DNA of 53,451 bases from Calothrix membranacea FACHB-236 (lineage in GTDB: Bacteria; Cyanobacteriota; Cyanobacteriia; Cyanobacteriales; Nostocaceae). The stretch spans positions 1 through 53,451 of the forward strand of contig NZ_JACJPX010000057.1 in assembly GCF_014696315.1 (NCBI RefSeq). Reading direction: 5' to 3'. The notes under the pieces are model-generated. The model did no database searches. It was not told the DNA's origin and saw only the letters and a list, made by a program, of their open reading frames with translations. Shown here one piece after another: positions 34,019-42,937 of the stretch. The position numbers were made by a program, and so were the translations under genes. Positions within the stretch are counted from its first letter, which is position 1, and each line of letters starts with the position of its first letter.

Positions 34019-36052
34019 ATGATCTGCTGCTTAAATCCCGATTGTTCAAATCCTTTAAATCCTGATGAAAATAAGTTTTGCCAAGCTTGTAATACTCCAC
34101 TCATAAGCCTTTTAAGAAATCGCTTCCGTGTTATTCGAGTGCTTTCCGATGAGGGGGGATTTGGTAGAACTTACCTATCACAAGATGTAGATAAACTACA
34201 TGAACGTTGTGTGATCAAGCAATTAGCTCCGAAGTTCCAAGGAACTTGGTCACAAAAAAAAGCGATGGAGTTATTTGCAGAAGAAGCTAAGCGATTGCAA
34301 CAACTCGGAGAACATCCGCAAATTCCTACACTTTTAGCTTATTTTGAGCAAGATCACTGCCTATATTTAGTGCAGCAGTTTATCAATGGGCATAATTTGT
34401 TAACGGAGTTGCACAAACGCAAAACCTATAAAGATAAAGAAATTGTCGCAATTTTAACTGATTTACTCCCGATTCTGAAATTCATTCACGATCGCGGAGT
34501 CATTCATCGCGATCTCAAGCCAGAAAATATTATTCGCCGTCATCATGATGGACGCTTGTGTTTGATAGATTTTGGTTCCTCAAAGCAGTTAACAGCAAGA
34601 GTACAAAATAAAACTGGTACCTCTATTGGTTCTCATGGTTACTCACCAATTGAACAAATTAGAGATGGTAAAGCTTACCCAGCCAGTGATTTATTTGGAC
34701 TGGGAACTACTTGCTTTCATCTGCTAACAGGAATTTCTCCCTTTCAATTGTGGACAGAACATGGATATTCTTGGGTGACCAATTGGCGACAATATTTGCG
34801 TAATCCCCTGAGTCCAGAATTGGATCGCTTGCTAGATAAGCTGTTACAAAAAGACATTCGCTCCCGCTATCAATCAGTTGATGAAGTCATCAAAGATTTG
34901 TCTTTTAAACAACCACTGCGATTGCTACCTTCAGTTAAATTAACTGGTAAGACCCCCAAAACTCAAACACAATACCTTCCTAAAAAATATAACTTCCTGC
35001 GAATTCTTGTCTTAGCATCTGCTGCCACTCTACTGTTTGGATTTGGCGAATCTTGGTATAAACAATTGTACAAACTGCAAACCAATTTATCTTCGCGCCT
35101 GACTCAATCTCAGAATCATCGCGATCAGAGCGATACAGTTTTAGAGCAGCCAAAGATGACTTTGGGTAACATTACTTTAGCTAATACCTTGGAAGCCAGT
35201 GACAATGGAATTTCATCTGTTGCGATTAGCCCCAATGGTCGATTGCTAGCAAGTAATAGCGATCGCACAATTCAAGTATGGAATATAGTCACCGGAAAAG
35301 AAGTTTCCCACTTGAAAGGCCACTCCCAAAGGGTAAATGTGGTGGCCATTAGTCCTAATGGCAAAATTCTGGTGAGTGGTAGTGAAGACAGCACTATTAA
35401 AGTTTGGAATTTGTCCACAGGTAAATTAATTCGTACCTTGGAAGGACATACAGATTCAGTTCATGCTTTAACGATTAGTTCAGACGGTAAAACCCTTGCC
35501 AGTGGTAGTGATGATAACACCATCAAACTGTGGAATCTGGAAACATGCAGACACATCCGTACATTAGTAGGACATGAATTTTGGGTACGGTCAATTGCTA
35601 TGAGCCCAGATGGTCAAATTTTGGTGAGCGGTAGTTTTGATAAAACTATCAAAGTGTGGAATGTCTCGAAAGGATACGCAATTCGTACCCTTTTAGGAGA
35701 CGGAAAAACGATTACATCACTTGCCATTAGTCCTGATGGAAAAATTTTGGCTAGTGCCAACCGCGATCGCACAATCAAACTCTGGAATTTATCTAGGGGA
35801 GAAGTAATTCGCACCTTAGTTGGTCATGTCAATACAGTTACATCCCTAGCTATGAGTCCAGATGGTAAAACCTTGGCTAGTGGGAGTCGCGATCGCACAA
35901 TTAAATTGTGGAATTTATTTAATGGGGACAATATTTTAACACTAAAGGGGCATAACAATAACGTAAACTCTATTACTTTTAGCCCCAATGGTCAAAATAT
36001 AATTAGTGGTAGTGAGGACAATACTATTAAGATTTGGTATATACGTAAGTAA
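34019..36052 (+). CDS. Zinc-ribbon / Ser-Thr kinase / TM / seven-WD40 protein (paralogue 1)
   Basis: A 677-aa protein. A short N-terminal Cys cluster (CCLNPDCSNPLNP...FCQAC) is a likely zinc ribbon. The kinase domain (about 38-300) has LSDEGGFGRTYLSQD, CVIKQLAPKF, the HRDLKPEN loop, LCLIDFGSSKQL and GSHGYSPIEQIRDGKAYPAS. One membrane segment (FLRILVLASAATLLFGFG) separates it from seven WD40 repeats (about residues 390-677; example ISPNGKILVSGSEDSTIKVW), enough for one full propeller. By topology the propeller should lie outside the cytoplasm, while WD40 proteins are usually cytosolic, so orientation deserves a check. I chose the ATG at 34019 because it aligns with the start of its paralogue at 38918. 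The frame is open nine codons further. Confidence 0.92.
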   Translation: MICCLNPDCSNPLNPDENKFCQACNTPLISLLRNRFRVIRVLSDEGGFGRTYLSQDVDKLHERCVIKQLAPKFQGTWSQKKAMELFAEEAKRLQQLGEHPQIPTLLAYFEQDHCLYLVQQFINGHNLLTELHKRKTYKDKEIVAILTDLLPILKFIHDRGVIHRDLKPENIIRRHHDGRLCLIDFGSSKQLTARVQNKTGTSIGSHGYSPIEQIRDGKAYPASDLFGLGTTCFHLLTGISPFQLWTEHGYSWVTNWRQYLRNPLSPELDRLLDKLLQKDIRSRYQSVDEVIKDLSFKQPLRLLPSVKLTGKTPKTQTQYLPKKYNFLRILVLASAATLLFGFGESWYKQLYKLQTNLSSRLTQSQNHRDQSDTVLEQPKMTLGNITLANTLEASDNGISSVAISPNGRLLASNSDRTIQVWNIVTGKEVSHLKGHSQRVNVVAISPNGKILVSGSEDSTIKVWNLSTGKLIRTLEGHTDSVHALTISSDGKTLASGSDDNTIKLWNLETCRHIRTLVGHEFWVRSIAMSPDGQILVSGSFDKTIKVWNVSKGYAIRTLLGDGKTITSLAISPDGKILASANRDRTIKLWNLSRGEVIRTLVGHVNTVTSLAMSPDGKTLASGSRDRTIKLWNLFNGDNILTLKGHNNNVNSITFSPNGQNIISGSEDNTIKIWYIRK

Positions 36053-36156
36053 AAAATCCGAGCTTACAATATAATACTCTTTTATACAGTCAGTAATTCT
36101 ATCGAAATGCTTGCTATATTGTGCAGCATAAGGATAATGCCACTGGGAGATCTGCG

Positions 36157-37179
36157 ATGTCTGTAAATAAAACTAACTCCGCACTGCGAGTCTTAACAGC
36201 CACAGTCTTCCTACTTTCGGGAGTTGGGGGAGTGTTGTCTTCGGAAGTTCCCTCATCTGCAACCGGCGAGACATCTTCTCCCAATTTACCAGCATCAGAT
36301 GTCTTAACTCTCAAAGGAAATTCTGGATCGGTAAAGGGCGTTGCTGTCAGCCCCGATGGTCAAACCTTGGCTAGTGTCAGCACAGATAATCATATCAAAC
36401 TGTGGAATCTAGCCACTGGCAAAGAAATCCGTACCCTAGAAGGTCATAGTAACTGGGTCAATTCCGTAGTATTTAGCCCAGATGGTAAAACTCTTGCTAG
36501 TGGTAGTTTAGATAAGACGATTAAGTTATGGGATGTAGCTAGTGGCAGAGAAATTCGCACTCTCAAAGGACATCTCTTATCTATTGAATCTGTATCCTTC
36601 AGCCGAGATGGCACTAAGTTAGCAAGTGGTAGTTGGGATCAAACCCTCAAAGTTTGGGATGTAGCAACCGGAGAAGTTATACGTACACTCAAAGGGCAGT
36701 GCGATATATTTAATTCTGTAGCTTTTAGCCCAGATGGGAACACTATTGCTAGTAGCAATCATTTTGATAAGAATATCAAACTGTGGAATCTTTCAAATGG
36801 AGAAGTTATACATACCCTCAACGGGCATACTGATGTAGTTAATTCAGTAGCTATTAGTCCAGATGGTAAAACTGTGGCTAGTGGTAGTTGGGATGGCACA
36901 ATCAAACTGTGGAATGCCTCAACAGGCAGAGAAATTACTACCCTCAGGGGTGATAACAAAAGAGTTTGGTCTGTAGCCTTCAGTGCCGATAGTAAAAACC
37001 TTGTGAGTGGTGGCTGGGATGGTACTGTTAGAGTTTGGAATGTGCCTGAAAAGCAAGAAATACAGACTTTAACAGGACATAAAAGCAAAATTTGGGCTGT
37101 AGCCTTTAACCCCGATGGCAAGACTGTTGTTAGTGCTAGTAAAGACAAAACTATCAAAGTTTGGCCAGTAGTACAGTAG
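36157..37179 (+). CDS. Exported seven-blade WD40 propeller protein
   Basis: A 340-aa protein with a Sec-type signal peptide (MSVNKTNSALRVLTATVFLL, then SGVGGVLSS) followed by a spacer and seven WD40 repeats (example VFSPDGKTLASGSLDKTIKL), exactly one propeller. GGGAGA six bases upstream fixes the ATG at 36157; the frame is open twelve codons further from a GTG. It follows the WD40-kinase by about 100 bases on the same strand, and its repeats closely resemble those of both neighbouring kinases. It may therefore be an extracytoplasmic partner or decoy for their propellers. WD40 proteins carrying an export signal are uncommon. The partner is unknown. Confidence 0.88.
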   Translation: MSVNKTNSALRVLTATVFLLSGVGGVLSSEVPSSATGETSSPNLPASDVLTLKGNSGSVKGVAVSPDGQTLASVSTDNHIKLWNLATGKEIRTLEGHSNWVNSVVFSPDGKTLASGSLDKTIKLWDVASGREIRTLKGHLLSIESVSFSRDGTKLASGSWDQTLKVWDVATGEVIRTLKGQCDIFNSVAFSPDGNTIASSNHFDKNIKLWNLSNGEVIHTLNGHTDVVNSVAISPDGKTVASGSWDGTIKLWNASTGREITTLRGDNKRVWSVAFSADSKNLVSGGWDGTVRVWNVPEKQEIQTLTGHKSKIWAVAFNPDGKTVVSASKDKTIKVWPVVQ

Positions 37180-37270
37180 GAAGTTATTCTGGTTGGGTTT
37201 GGGTGTTAGGTATTGGTCATTTGCTGTTTAGTATTTGCACCTATCACCCATTACCCATTACCCAATCCCC

Positions 37271-38575
37271 TTAATACAGCGTTAAGCGATATCTACCACG
37301 TTCTTGGGGATTAGCAGAAACTACTACAACATAGTAAGTATCATCTCCAGGTAGCCTTGCTCGATCAATTAGTGCGCTATACTTACCATCTTTCGCATTA
37401 TCCGCAGCAACAATTTTTCCTTGCGAATTTAATAAGACTAGATAAGGAGAAAATTCTTCAAAGACGCTATCTACACGAATACTAACTAGCTGATCTTTTT
37501 TCCCCTCAAACTTAGAAATATTGTAGGGGCTTTTATTTTGCTTAAGGGTAAGGCTTTGAGCAGTTAGTTCGCCAGATTCGTCTAAATTATAGCTAGCTCT
37601 GTCATTTCTAAGTGCTAAGCTATAGCGGCCTGTATCTCCTGGGTTGCTACTAGTAACAGCTATTGTATATGTACCTTGAACAGGTAGCCTAACAAATACA
37701 AATGCATCTTTAATCCCACCTGTTGCCTGAGCGCTACTGCGTTTGACAATAACATTATTATCAGGGTCAAGCAGAAACATATAAGGAGTAAGACTCAAGT
37801 TATTGGAACGGCGTGTATCAGTACTACCACCCAAGCGAATTTGGATCAGTTGGTTTTCTCTCCCTTCAAATTGGTAGAAGTGAAAGTATCTACCTTGAGA
37901 CTGAAAATCACCTTTACCTAAAATACCAAAGGCAAAATCTACAAAGTTAATTGGCTTGTAATTCAGATTTTTGGGTAGAGAAACTGGTACTGGCTGACGA
38001 TTTGGCCTGTTACCTGTCGATGGTTGAGTCCTGGGTTGATAACCGCTTGGGCTAGGACGGGTAGAACCATTATTAGAGGGTTGAGGGGTTGTCCCTGAAT
38101 TCGTAGGTCTAGAAGGATTGGGAGTAGGTGCTGGTGTAGTATCTACTGGTTGGGAAGTCCTAGGTTTAGGAGTAGGTGCTGGTGCGGTATCTACTGGTTG
38201 AGATGGCCTAGGTTTAGGAGTAGGTGCTGGTGCGGTATCTACTGGTTGAGATGGACTAGGCTTAGAAGTAGGCGCTGGTACGGAATTTGTGGTTGCAGGC
38301 GGTACACGTGGAGGTATGGGTGAATCAATAGGTTGCTTAGGTTGTGAAGAAGATGCAGGTGGTGGAGTAGTAGGAATCTGTTCAATTCCTTGTTCTACAG
38401 CTTCTGGTTGCCTTTCATCTGGTGTTTTAGCAATGGTAAATTTTACTGTAGATTCGGGAATTGTTAAAGCACCAATAGGTAGAGAATAACTGGTTAGTAA
38501 CAAGCTACTACTCAGTGAAAAAATTACACCTAAGTGCGATCGCAAAAGATATTTTTTATGATTTTTTTCTAGCAT
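37271..38575 (-). CDS. Exported proline-rich protein with two PPC domains
   Basis: A 434-aa protein with a signal peptide (HLGVIFSLSSSLLLTSYSLP), a long Pro/Thr-rich linker containing a 16-residue repeat (PSQPVDTAPAPTPKPR, three near copies) and two consecutive pre-peptidase C-terminal (PPC) type beta-domains. The first has YFHFYQFEGRENQLIQIRLG, VFVRLPVQGTYTIAVTSSNP and GDTGRYSLAL; the second has ISKFEGKKDQLVSIRVDSVF and YYVVVVSANPQERGRYRLTL. PPC domains usually accompany secreted peptidases or bind surfaces; no catalytic domain is present here. I chose the ATG at 38575, which has AGGAG seven bases upstream; the ATG five codons earlier overlaps that site. It faces the WD40-propeller gene and diverges from the second WD40-kinase. 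Confidence 0.88.
   Translation of the reverse strand: MLEKNHKKYLLRSHLGVIFSLSSSLLLTSYSLPIGALTIPESTVKFTIAKTPDERQPEAVEQGIEQIPTTPPPASSSQPKQPIDSPIPPRVPPATTNSVPAPTSKPSPSQPVDTAPAPTPKPRPSQPVDTAPAPTPKPRTSQPVDTTPAPTPNPSRPTNSGTTPQPSNNGSTRPSPSGYQPRTQPSTGNRPNRQPVPVSLPKNLNYKPINFVDFAFGILGKGDFQSQGRYFHFYQFEGRENQLIQIRLGGSTDTRRSNNLSLTPYMFLLDPDNNVIVKRSSAQATGGIKDAFVFVRLPVQGTYTIAVTSSNPGDTGRYSLALRNDRASYNLDESGELTAQSLTLKQNKSPYNISKFEGKKDQLVSIRVDSVFEEFSPYLVLLNSQGKIVAADNAKDGKYSALIDRARLPGDDTYYVVVVSANPQERGRYRLTLY
38110..38285. repeat. 48-bp in-frame coding repeat
   Basis: Within the PPC gene lie three tandem copies (last partial) of a 48-bp unit that codes the PSQPVDTAPAPTPKPR repeat. Copies one and two are almost identical, a sign of recent slippage or unequal exchange. 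Confidence 0.7.
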
Positions 38576-38917
38576 CTTTTCACTCCTCATTTATTGTCTC
38601 AATAAGCTTAGGGTAGGCACTACACATGATCTAAAAATCATTGCTCAACCGAAAAAATCTGAACGGTATAATCCATTCAAAATGCAAAATTGGTTCACCC
38701 TGAAATATTGAGAGTATATATGCTCATCCATAACCAGCTATAATTCAGCATTGAGGATGCTACTGGTAGTACTCTAAAAAGAATTTATTTTTTAATTCTA
38801 AATTGCTAAGTTACTTATAGATTACTTTCTGATTGCAAAAAAATAATTTTGGCAACTTAATAGCAAAATTAGATGTCATGAATTAATATATACACAACCT
38901 GCAAATGGGTTTCCAGT
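38576..38917. other. Divergent promoter region
   Basis: A 342-base AT-rich gap between the PPC gene and the second WD40-kinase, which point away from each other. It should contain both promoters. I could not fix a -10/-35 pair. No repeat seen. Confidence 0.45.
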
Positions 38918-40936
38918 ATGATCTGCTGTCTGAATCCCGATTGCCCCAATCCTCAAAATCCAGATCGGCAAGAAGTTTGCCTGAGTTGTAATCATCCATT
39001 GATATCGCTTTTAAGGGGCCGTTATCGTGTAATTAAAGTACTATCTGATGAAGGCGGATTTGGTAGAACCTATCTAGCGGAAGATGCGGATAAGCTAAAC
39101 GAATGGTGTGTAGTTAAACAATTTGCACCTAAAATACAGGATACTTCTACATTAAAGAAAGCAGTTGAGCTATTTAAAGATGAAGCCAAACAACTGCAAA
39201 AATTAGGGGAACATCCGCAAATTCCTACGCTTTTAGCATACTTTGAACAAGATAATTATCTATTTTTAGTACAGCAGTATATCAATGGACATAATTTACT
39301 ACAGGAATTACGAACAGGGGTAACTTATAACAAAAGTAAAATTGTTGAACTTTTACTAGATCTACTTCCCGTTCTCAAGTTTATTCATGAGCGCGGCGTA
39401 ATTCATCGGGATATCAAACCACAAAATATTATTCGTCGTCAAAGTGATGGGCGATTAGTCTTAATTGATTTTGGTTCCTCAAAACAATTAACAGCAACAG
39501 TACATACTCAAATTGGCACAACCATTGGCTCACATGGTTATACTCCTATTGAACAAATGCAGGATGGTAAAGCTTATCCGTCCAGCGATTTGTTCAGTTT
39601 GGGTGTAACTTGTTTTCATTTACTCAGTGGGATTCGTCCCTCTCAACTGTGGATGCAAAAGGGGTACAGTTGGGTTAATTCTTGGCACGAGTATTTAGCA
39701 AATCAGGATAGGGATGGATTAGCTGCAAATGTAAATGTGGATATGGTTTTAGATAAACTGCTAAAAACAGAAATTCACCAGCGTTATCATTCTGCTGATG
39801 AAGTGATCAAAGACTTAACACATAAGCCTTCTCTAGTACCACCACCAACTATCATTGAACCATCTTCTCCTACCCGAAGTTTCTATTTTAAACATCGGTT
39901 ATTAATTAATACTGCTATTTTACTCCTGGGATTAGGAGGAATTTGGTATTTACAATCTCGTTCCCAAGAAGTAACTAGATTAGCTAACCCTAGTCAACCG
40001 GCAAACATTACAGAAAATGCTGACCAACCTACAACTCTCAAAGGTCATTCTAGTGATGTTAATGCTGTCGCCTTCGCTAGTGATAGTATGACTTTAGCTA
40101 GTGGCAGTGATGACAATACAATTAAAGTTTGGCATCTAAAAACAAATCAGAAAGTTAGTACTCTCAAGGGACACAAAAAATGGATTTGGGCTGTTGCTTT
40201 TAGTCCAGATGGTAAAACATTAGCTAGTGGTAGTGCAGATAAGACTATTAAACTTTGGAATCTTGCTAATGGACAGGAAATTAATACCTTTAAAGGGCAT
40301 AGTGAAGGAATCACATCTGTAGCTTTTAGTCCAGATGGAAAAACGCTAGCCACTAGCAGTATAGACAAGACAATTAACCTATGGAATCTCTCTAGTGGTC
40401 AGCTAATTCGCACCTTGAAAGGACATACACAAGCAGTTTCATCTGTGGCTTTTAGTCCCGATGGTAGCACCCTAGCTAGTGGCAGTTGGGACAAAAAAAT
40501 TAAACTTTGGAACGTGGCGACAGGAAAAGAAATTCGGACTTTTGTAGGACATTCAGAATTAATTATTTCTGTGGCCTTTAGCCCCGATGGTATGACGTTG
40601 GCTAGTGGTAGTAAAGATAAGTCAATTAAATTATGGAATTTGGTAACAGGAGAAGCAATTCGCACTTTAAAAGGTCATAAAGATAAGGTAAATTCTGTAG
40701 TTTATATACCTAAAGGAGAAGATAGCAAAACAGCAAATAATTTTACTGTTGTCAGTGGTAGTAGCGATAACACTATCAAATTATGGAATACAATAACAGG
40801 GAAAGAAATTCGGACTTTGAAGCGAGATTCTGGTTATATTTATTCTGTGGCAATCAGCCCTGATGGTAAAACTATTGCTAGCGGTGGTAGCGCTGATAAT
40901 ATTATTAAGGTTTGGCATTTATCTCAAGATAAATAA
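38918..40936 (+). CDS. Zinc-ribbon / Ser-Thr kinase / TM / seven-WD40 protein (paralogue 2)
   Basis: A 672-aa close paralogue of the protein at 34019-36052. It has a Cys-rich N-terminus (CCLNPDCPNPQNP...CLSC), a kinase domain with LSDEGGFGRTYLAEDADKLN, CVVKQFAPK, VIHRDIKPQNIIRR, LVLIDFGSSKQL and GSHGYTPIEQMQDGKAYPSS, one membrane helix (LLINTAILLLGLGGIWYL) and seven WD40 repeats (VAFSPDGKTLASGSADKTIK and others). The sixth repeat carries an insertion (PKGEDSKTANNFTVVSGSSD). The two kinases flank the exported propeller gene and the PPC gene and probably arose by duplication of one ancestral gene here. The product likely spans the inner membrane. Target proteins are unknown. Confidence 0.92.
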   Translation: MICCLNPDCPNPQNPDRQEVCLSCNHPLISLLRGRYRVIKVLSDEGGFGRTYLAEDADKLNEWCVVKQFAPKIQDTSTLKKAVELFKDEAKQLQKLGEHPQIPTLLAYFEQDNYLFLVQQYINGHNLLQELRTGVTYNKSKIVELLLDLLPVLKFIHERGVIHRDIKPQNIIRRQSDGRLVLIDFGSSKQLTATVHTQIGTTIGSHGYTPIEQMQDGKAYPSSDLFSLGVTCFHLLSGIRPSQLWMQKGYSWVNSWHEYLANQDRDGLAANVNVDMVLDKLLKTEIHQRYHSADEVIKDLTHKPSLVPPPTIIEPSSPTRSFYFKHRLLINTAILLLGLGGIWYLQSRSQEVTRLANPSQPANITENADQPTTLKGHSSDVNAVAFASDSMTLASGSDDNTIKVWHLKTNQKVSTLKGHKKWIWAVAFSPDGKTLASGSADKTIKLWNLANGQEINTFKGHSEGITSVAFSPDGKTLATSSIDKTINLWNLSSGQLIRTLKGHTQAVSSVAFSPDGSTLASGSWDKKIKLWNVATGKEIRTFVGHSELIISVAFSPDGMTLASGSKDKSIKLWNLVTGEAIRTLKGHKDKVNSVVYIPKGEDSKTANNFTVVSGSSDNTIKLWNTITGKEIRTLKRDSGYIYSVAISPDGKTIASGGSADNIIKVWHLSQDK

Positions 40937-41168
40937 ACAGCCAATTAAAGCTAATAAACGAAGCTTTCAGGGGTTTTTGCTATTAAATCAACTGCTATGG
41001 AATGAAATAGATTGGTACTAATGCACAAAATTCCTGTGTCAGCCAGCTTTTGGTGCCTTGCGCTGCGCGACAATACACCCTACATCAGATAACTAAAAGA
41101 CAATTCTCTTTAGTGCGCGTATAATCTGTGTGAAATGTAGACAAAAAATTATACTCAGTAGCACATCA

Positions 41169-42611
41169 ATGCTGGAATTATTGCAAAGCTTTTTTAGTGA
41201 TGGCTTATTTATCCCACATGGTCATTGTTACCTTTGGCAGCCGAAATTAGTATGGTTACACATCATATCTGATTCTTTAATTGCCATAGCCTATTATTCC
41301 ATCCCTATTACTCTTGTTTACTTTGTAAAAAAACGAGAGGATTTCCCATTTAAATGGATACTTTTATTATTTGGAACATTTATTGTTTCTTGTGGCACAA
41401 CCCATGTGATGGAAGTTTGGACACTATGGCATCCAACTTACTGGTTAGCTGGCGCTTTAAAATTTTTTACAGCTTCAGTTTCGGTTTATACAGCTATTAT
41501 CTTAGTGCCAATCATTCCTCAAGCATTGGCTTTACCAAGTCCAGCACAATTAGCAGCAGCTAATTCTCAACTTAAAATGGAAATTATTGAGAGAAAAACA
41601 GCAGAAGAAGCACTTTTAAAAGCTAAACAAGAGTTAGAAATTAGAGTAGAAGAAAGGACATTTGAATTAAAAGCAGCTATGACACAATCTCAGGAAAATG
41701 CTGCTGTAGCTCAAGAGCAAGCTGCAAAGTTGCAAATTGCACTTCAGAAACTAGCTAATACTCAAGCACAATTAGTGCAAACTGAAAAAATGTCTTCTCT
41801 GGGACAATTAGTTGCAGGTGTTGCCCACGAAATTAATAATCCAGTGAATTTTATTTATGGCAATACTATTATTGCTAATGAATATGCTGAAAGCTTGATA
41901 AATTTGATTTCACTTTACCAAGAAAAGTATTCTCAACCTACAATAGAAATTCAAGATTATACTGATGAGATTGATTTAGATTTTATTCAAAAAGACCTAC
42001 CCAGAGTCTTGTATTCTATGACTAATGGGGCAAACCGTATTAGTGAAATAGTTCAATCTTTAAGAACTTTTTCACGATTAGATGAAGCAGAACTCAAACA
42101 AGTTAATATTCATGATGGAATTGATAGTACACTGTTACTTTTAAAAAGTCACTTCAAAGGTAAAGCTGGCAAACCAGATATCCAAGTGATCAAACAATAT
42201 GGTGATTTACCAAAAATAGAATGCTACCCCGGGCAACTGAATCAGGTATTTATGTATATTTTAAATAATGCTATTTATGCTATAAATACAGTAATGAAAA
42301 CAACAATTAATGGTATAGAAACATATCAGGGAAAAATTACTGTGGCTACAGAAGCTTTAAATAGTGATGAGATTATAATTAGGATTATTGATAATGGTTG
42401 TGGCATGACCGAAGAGGTAAGACAAAAAGTATTTGATCCATTTTTTACTACTAAACCTGTAGGTTCGGGAACAGGTCTGGGAATGTCAGTAAGTTACCAA
42501 ATTATTCAGATGCATAATGGTCATTTACACTGCGTTTCAGTACCAGATGAGGGTACAGAATTCCAGATTCAGATTCCGATTCAGATGAAATCTCCGGTTC
42601 AAAATTTATAA
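41169..42611 (+). CDS. Ethylene-receptor-like histidine kinase, non-hybrid
   Basis: A 480-aa sensor kinase. The N-terminal 110 residues form the ETR1-type three-helix domain with D35, Y42, I45, P46, C75 and H79, at the exact ETR1 spacing ([27 protein letters not shown]); the Cys and His are the copper ligands. A long coiled coil (about 130-215) leads to the DHp domain (GQLVAGVAHEINNPVNFIYG, phospho-His) and the ATPase (YILNNAIYAINTV, DNGCGMTEE, GSGTGLGMSV). There is no receiver. I chose the ATG at 41169 (MLELLQSFF); the frame is open 13 codons further from a GTG. It shares its sensor domain with the kinase at 25620, but its kinase part is nearer that of the protein at 27752. The output regulator is unknown. 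Confidence 0.9.
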   Translation: MLELLQSFFSDGLFIPHGHCYLWQPKLVWLHIISDSLIAIAYYSIPITLVYFVKKREDFPFKWILLLFGTFIVSCGTTHVMEVWTLWHPTYWLAGALKFFTASVSVYTAIILVPIIPQALALPSPAQLAAANSQLKMEIIERKTAEEALLKAKQELEIRVEERTFELKAAMTQSQENAAVAQEQAAKLQIALQKLANTQAQLVQTEKMSSLGQLVAGVAHEINNPVNFIYGNTIIANEYAESLINLISLYQEKYSQPTIEIQDYTDEIDLDFIQKDLPRVLYSMTNGANRISEIVQSLRTFSRLDEAELKQVNIHDGIDSTLLLLKSHFKGKAGKPDIQVIKQYGDLPKIECYPGQLNQVFMYILNNAIYAINTVMKTTINGIETYQGKITVATEALNSDEIIIRIIDNGCGMTEEVRQKVFDPFFTTKPVGSGTGLGMSVSYQIIQMHNGHLHCVSVPDEGTEFQIQIPIQMKSPVQNL

Positions 42612-42937
42612 GGGGTTTGGTAATTGGTCATTGGTCATTGGTCATTGGTCATTGGTCATTGGTCATTGGTCATTGGTCATTGGTAATTGGTAATTGGTAA
42701 TTGGTAATTGGTCATTGGTCATTGGTCATTGGTCATTGGTCATTAGTCATTGGTAATTGGTCATTGGTCATTGGTAATGGGAATTTGTTCCCTTGTTCCT
42801 TGATTACTAAGCTCTAGTTTTCTATACCCAATCCCCGTACTATTACGGAAGTTGAAGAGAATTTTATAAATACCATGTTAACTTTTGGAGAAATTTGGGC
42901 AATATAAAGTACCAAAAAATTTATTTGGTATAAATTG
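42612..42937. other. Gap filled by a long STRR tract
   Basis: A 326-base gap, half of it the heptamer tract 42617-42780. The remainder is AT-rich leader of the HupE-like gene. Confidence 0.6.
42617..42780. repeat. Long STRR: about 23 heptamers of ttggtca / ttggtaa
   Basis: About 164 bases of back-to-back 7-mers (TTGGTCA, with blocks of TTGGTAA and one TTAGTCA variant), with almost no interruption. This is the classic heterocystous-cyanobacterial short tandemly repeated repetitive sequence. It does not code and has no spacer structure. Confidence 0.92.

Noticed and set aside
33831-34022. 63-codon plus frame before the WD40-kinase
   Set aside because: No features; overlaps the leader of the kinase gene.
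36759-37157. Antisense 132-codon open frame
   Set aside because: It lies wholly inside the WD40 gene, and its periodicity is the shadow of the repeat on the other strand; same for 40147-40368 and 40399-40665.
42617-42780. Regular repeats that could pass for a CRISPR array
   Set aside because: Units are 7 bp and directly adjacent with no unique spacers; this is STRR material.
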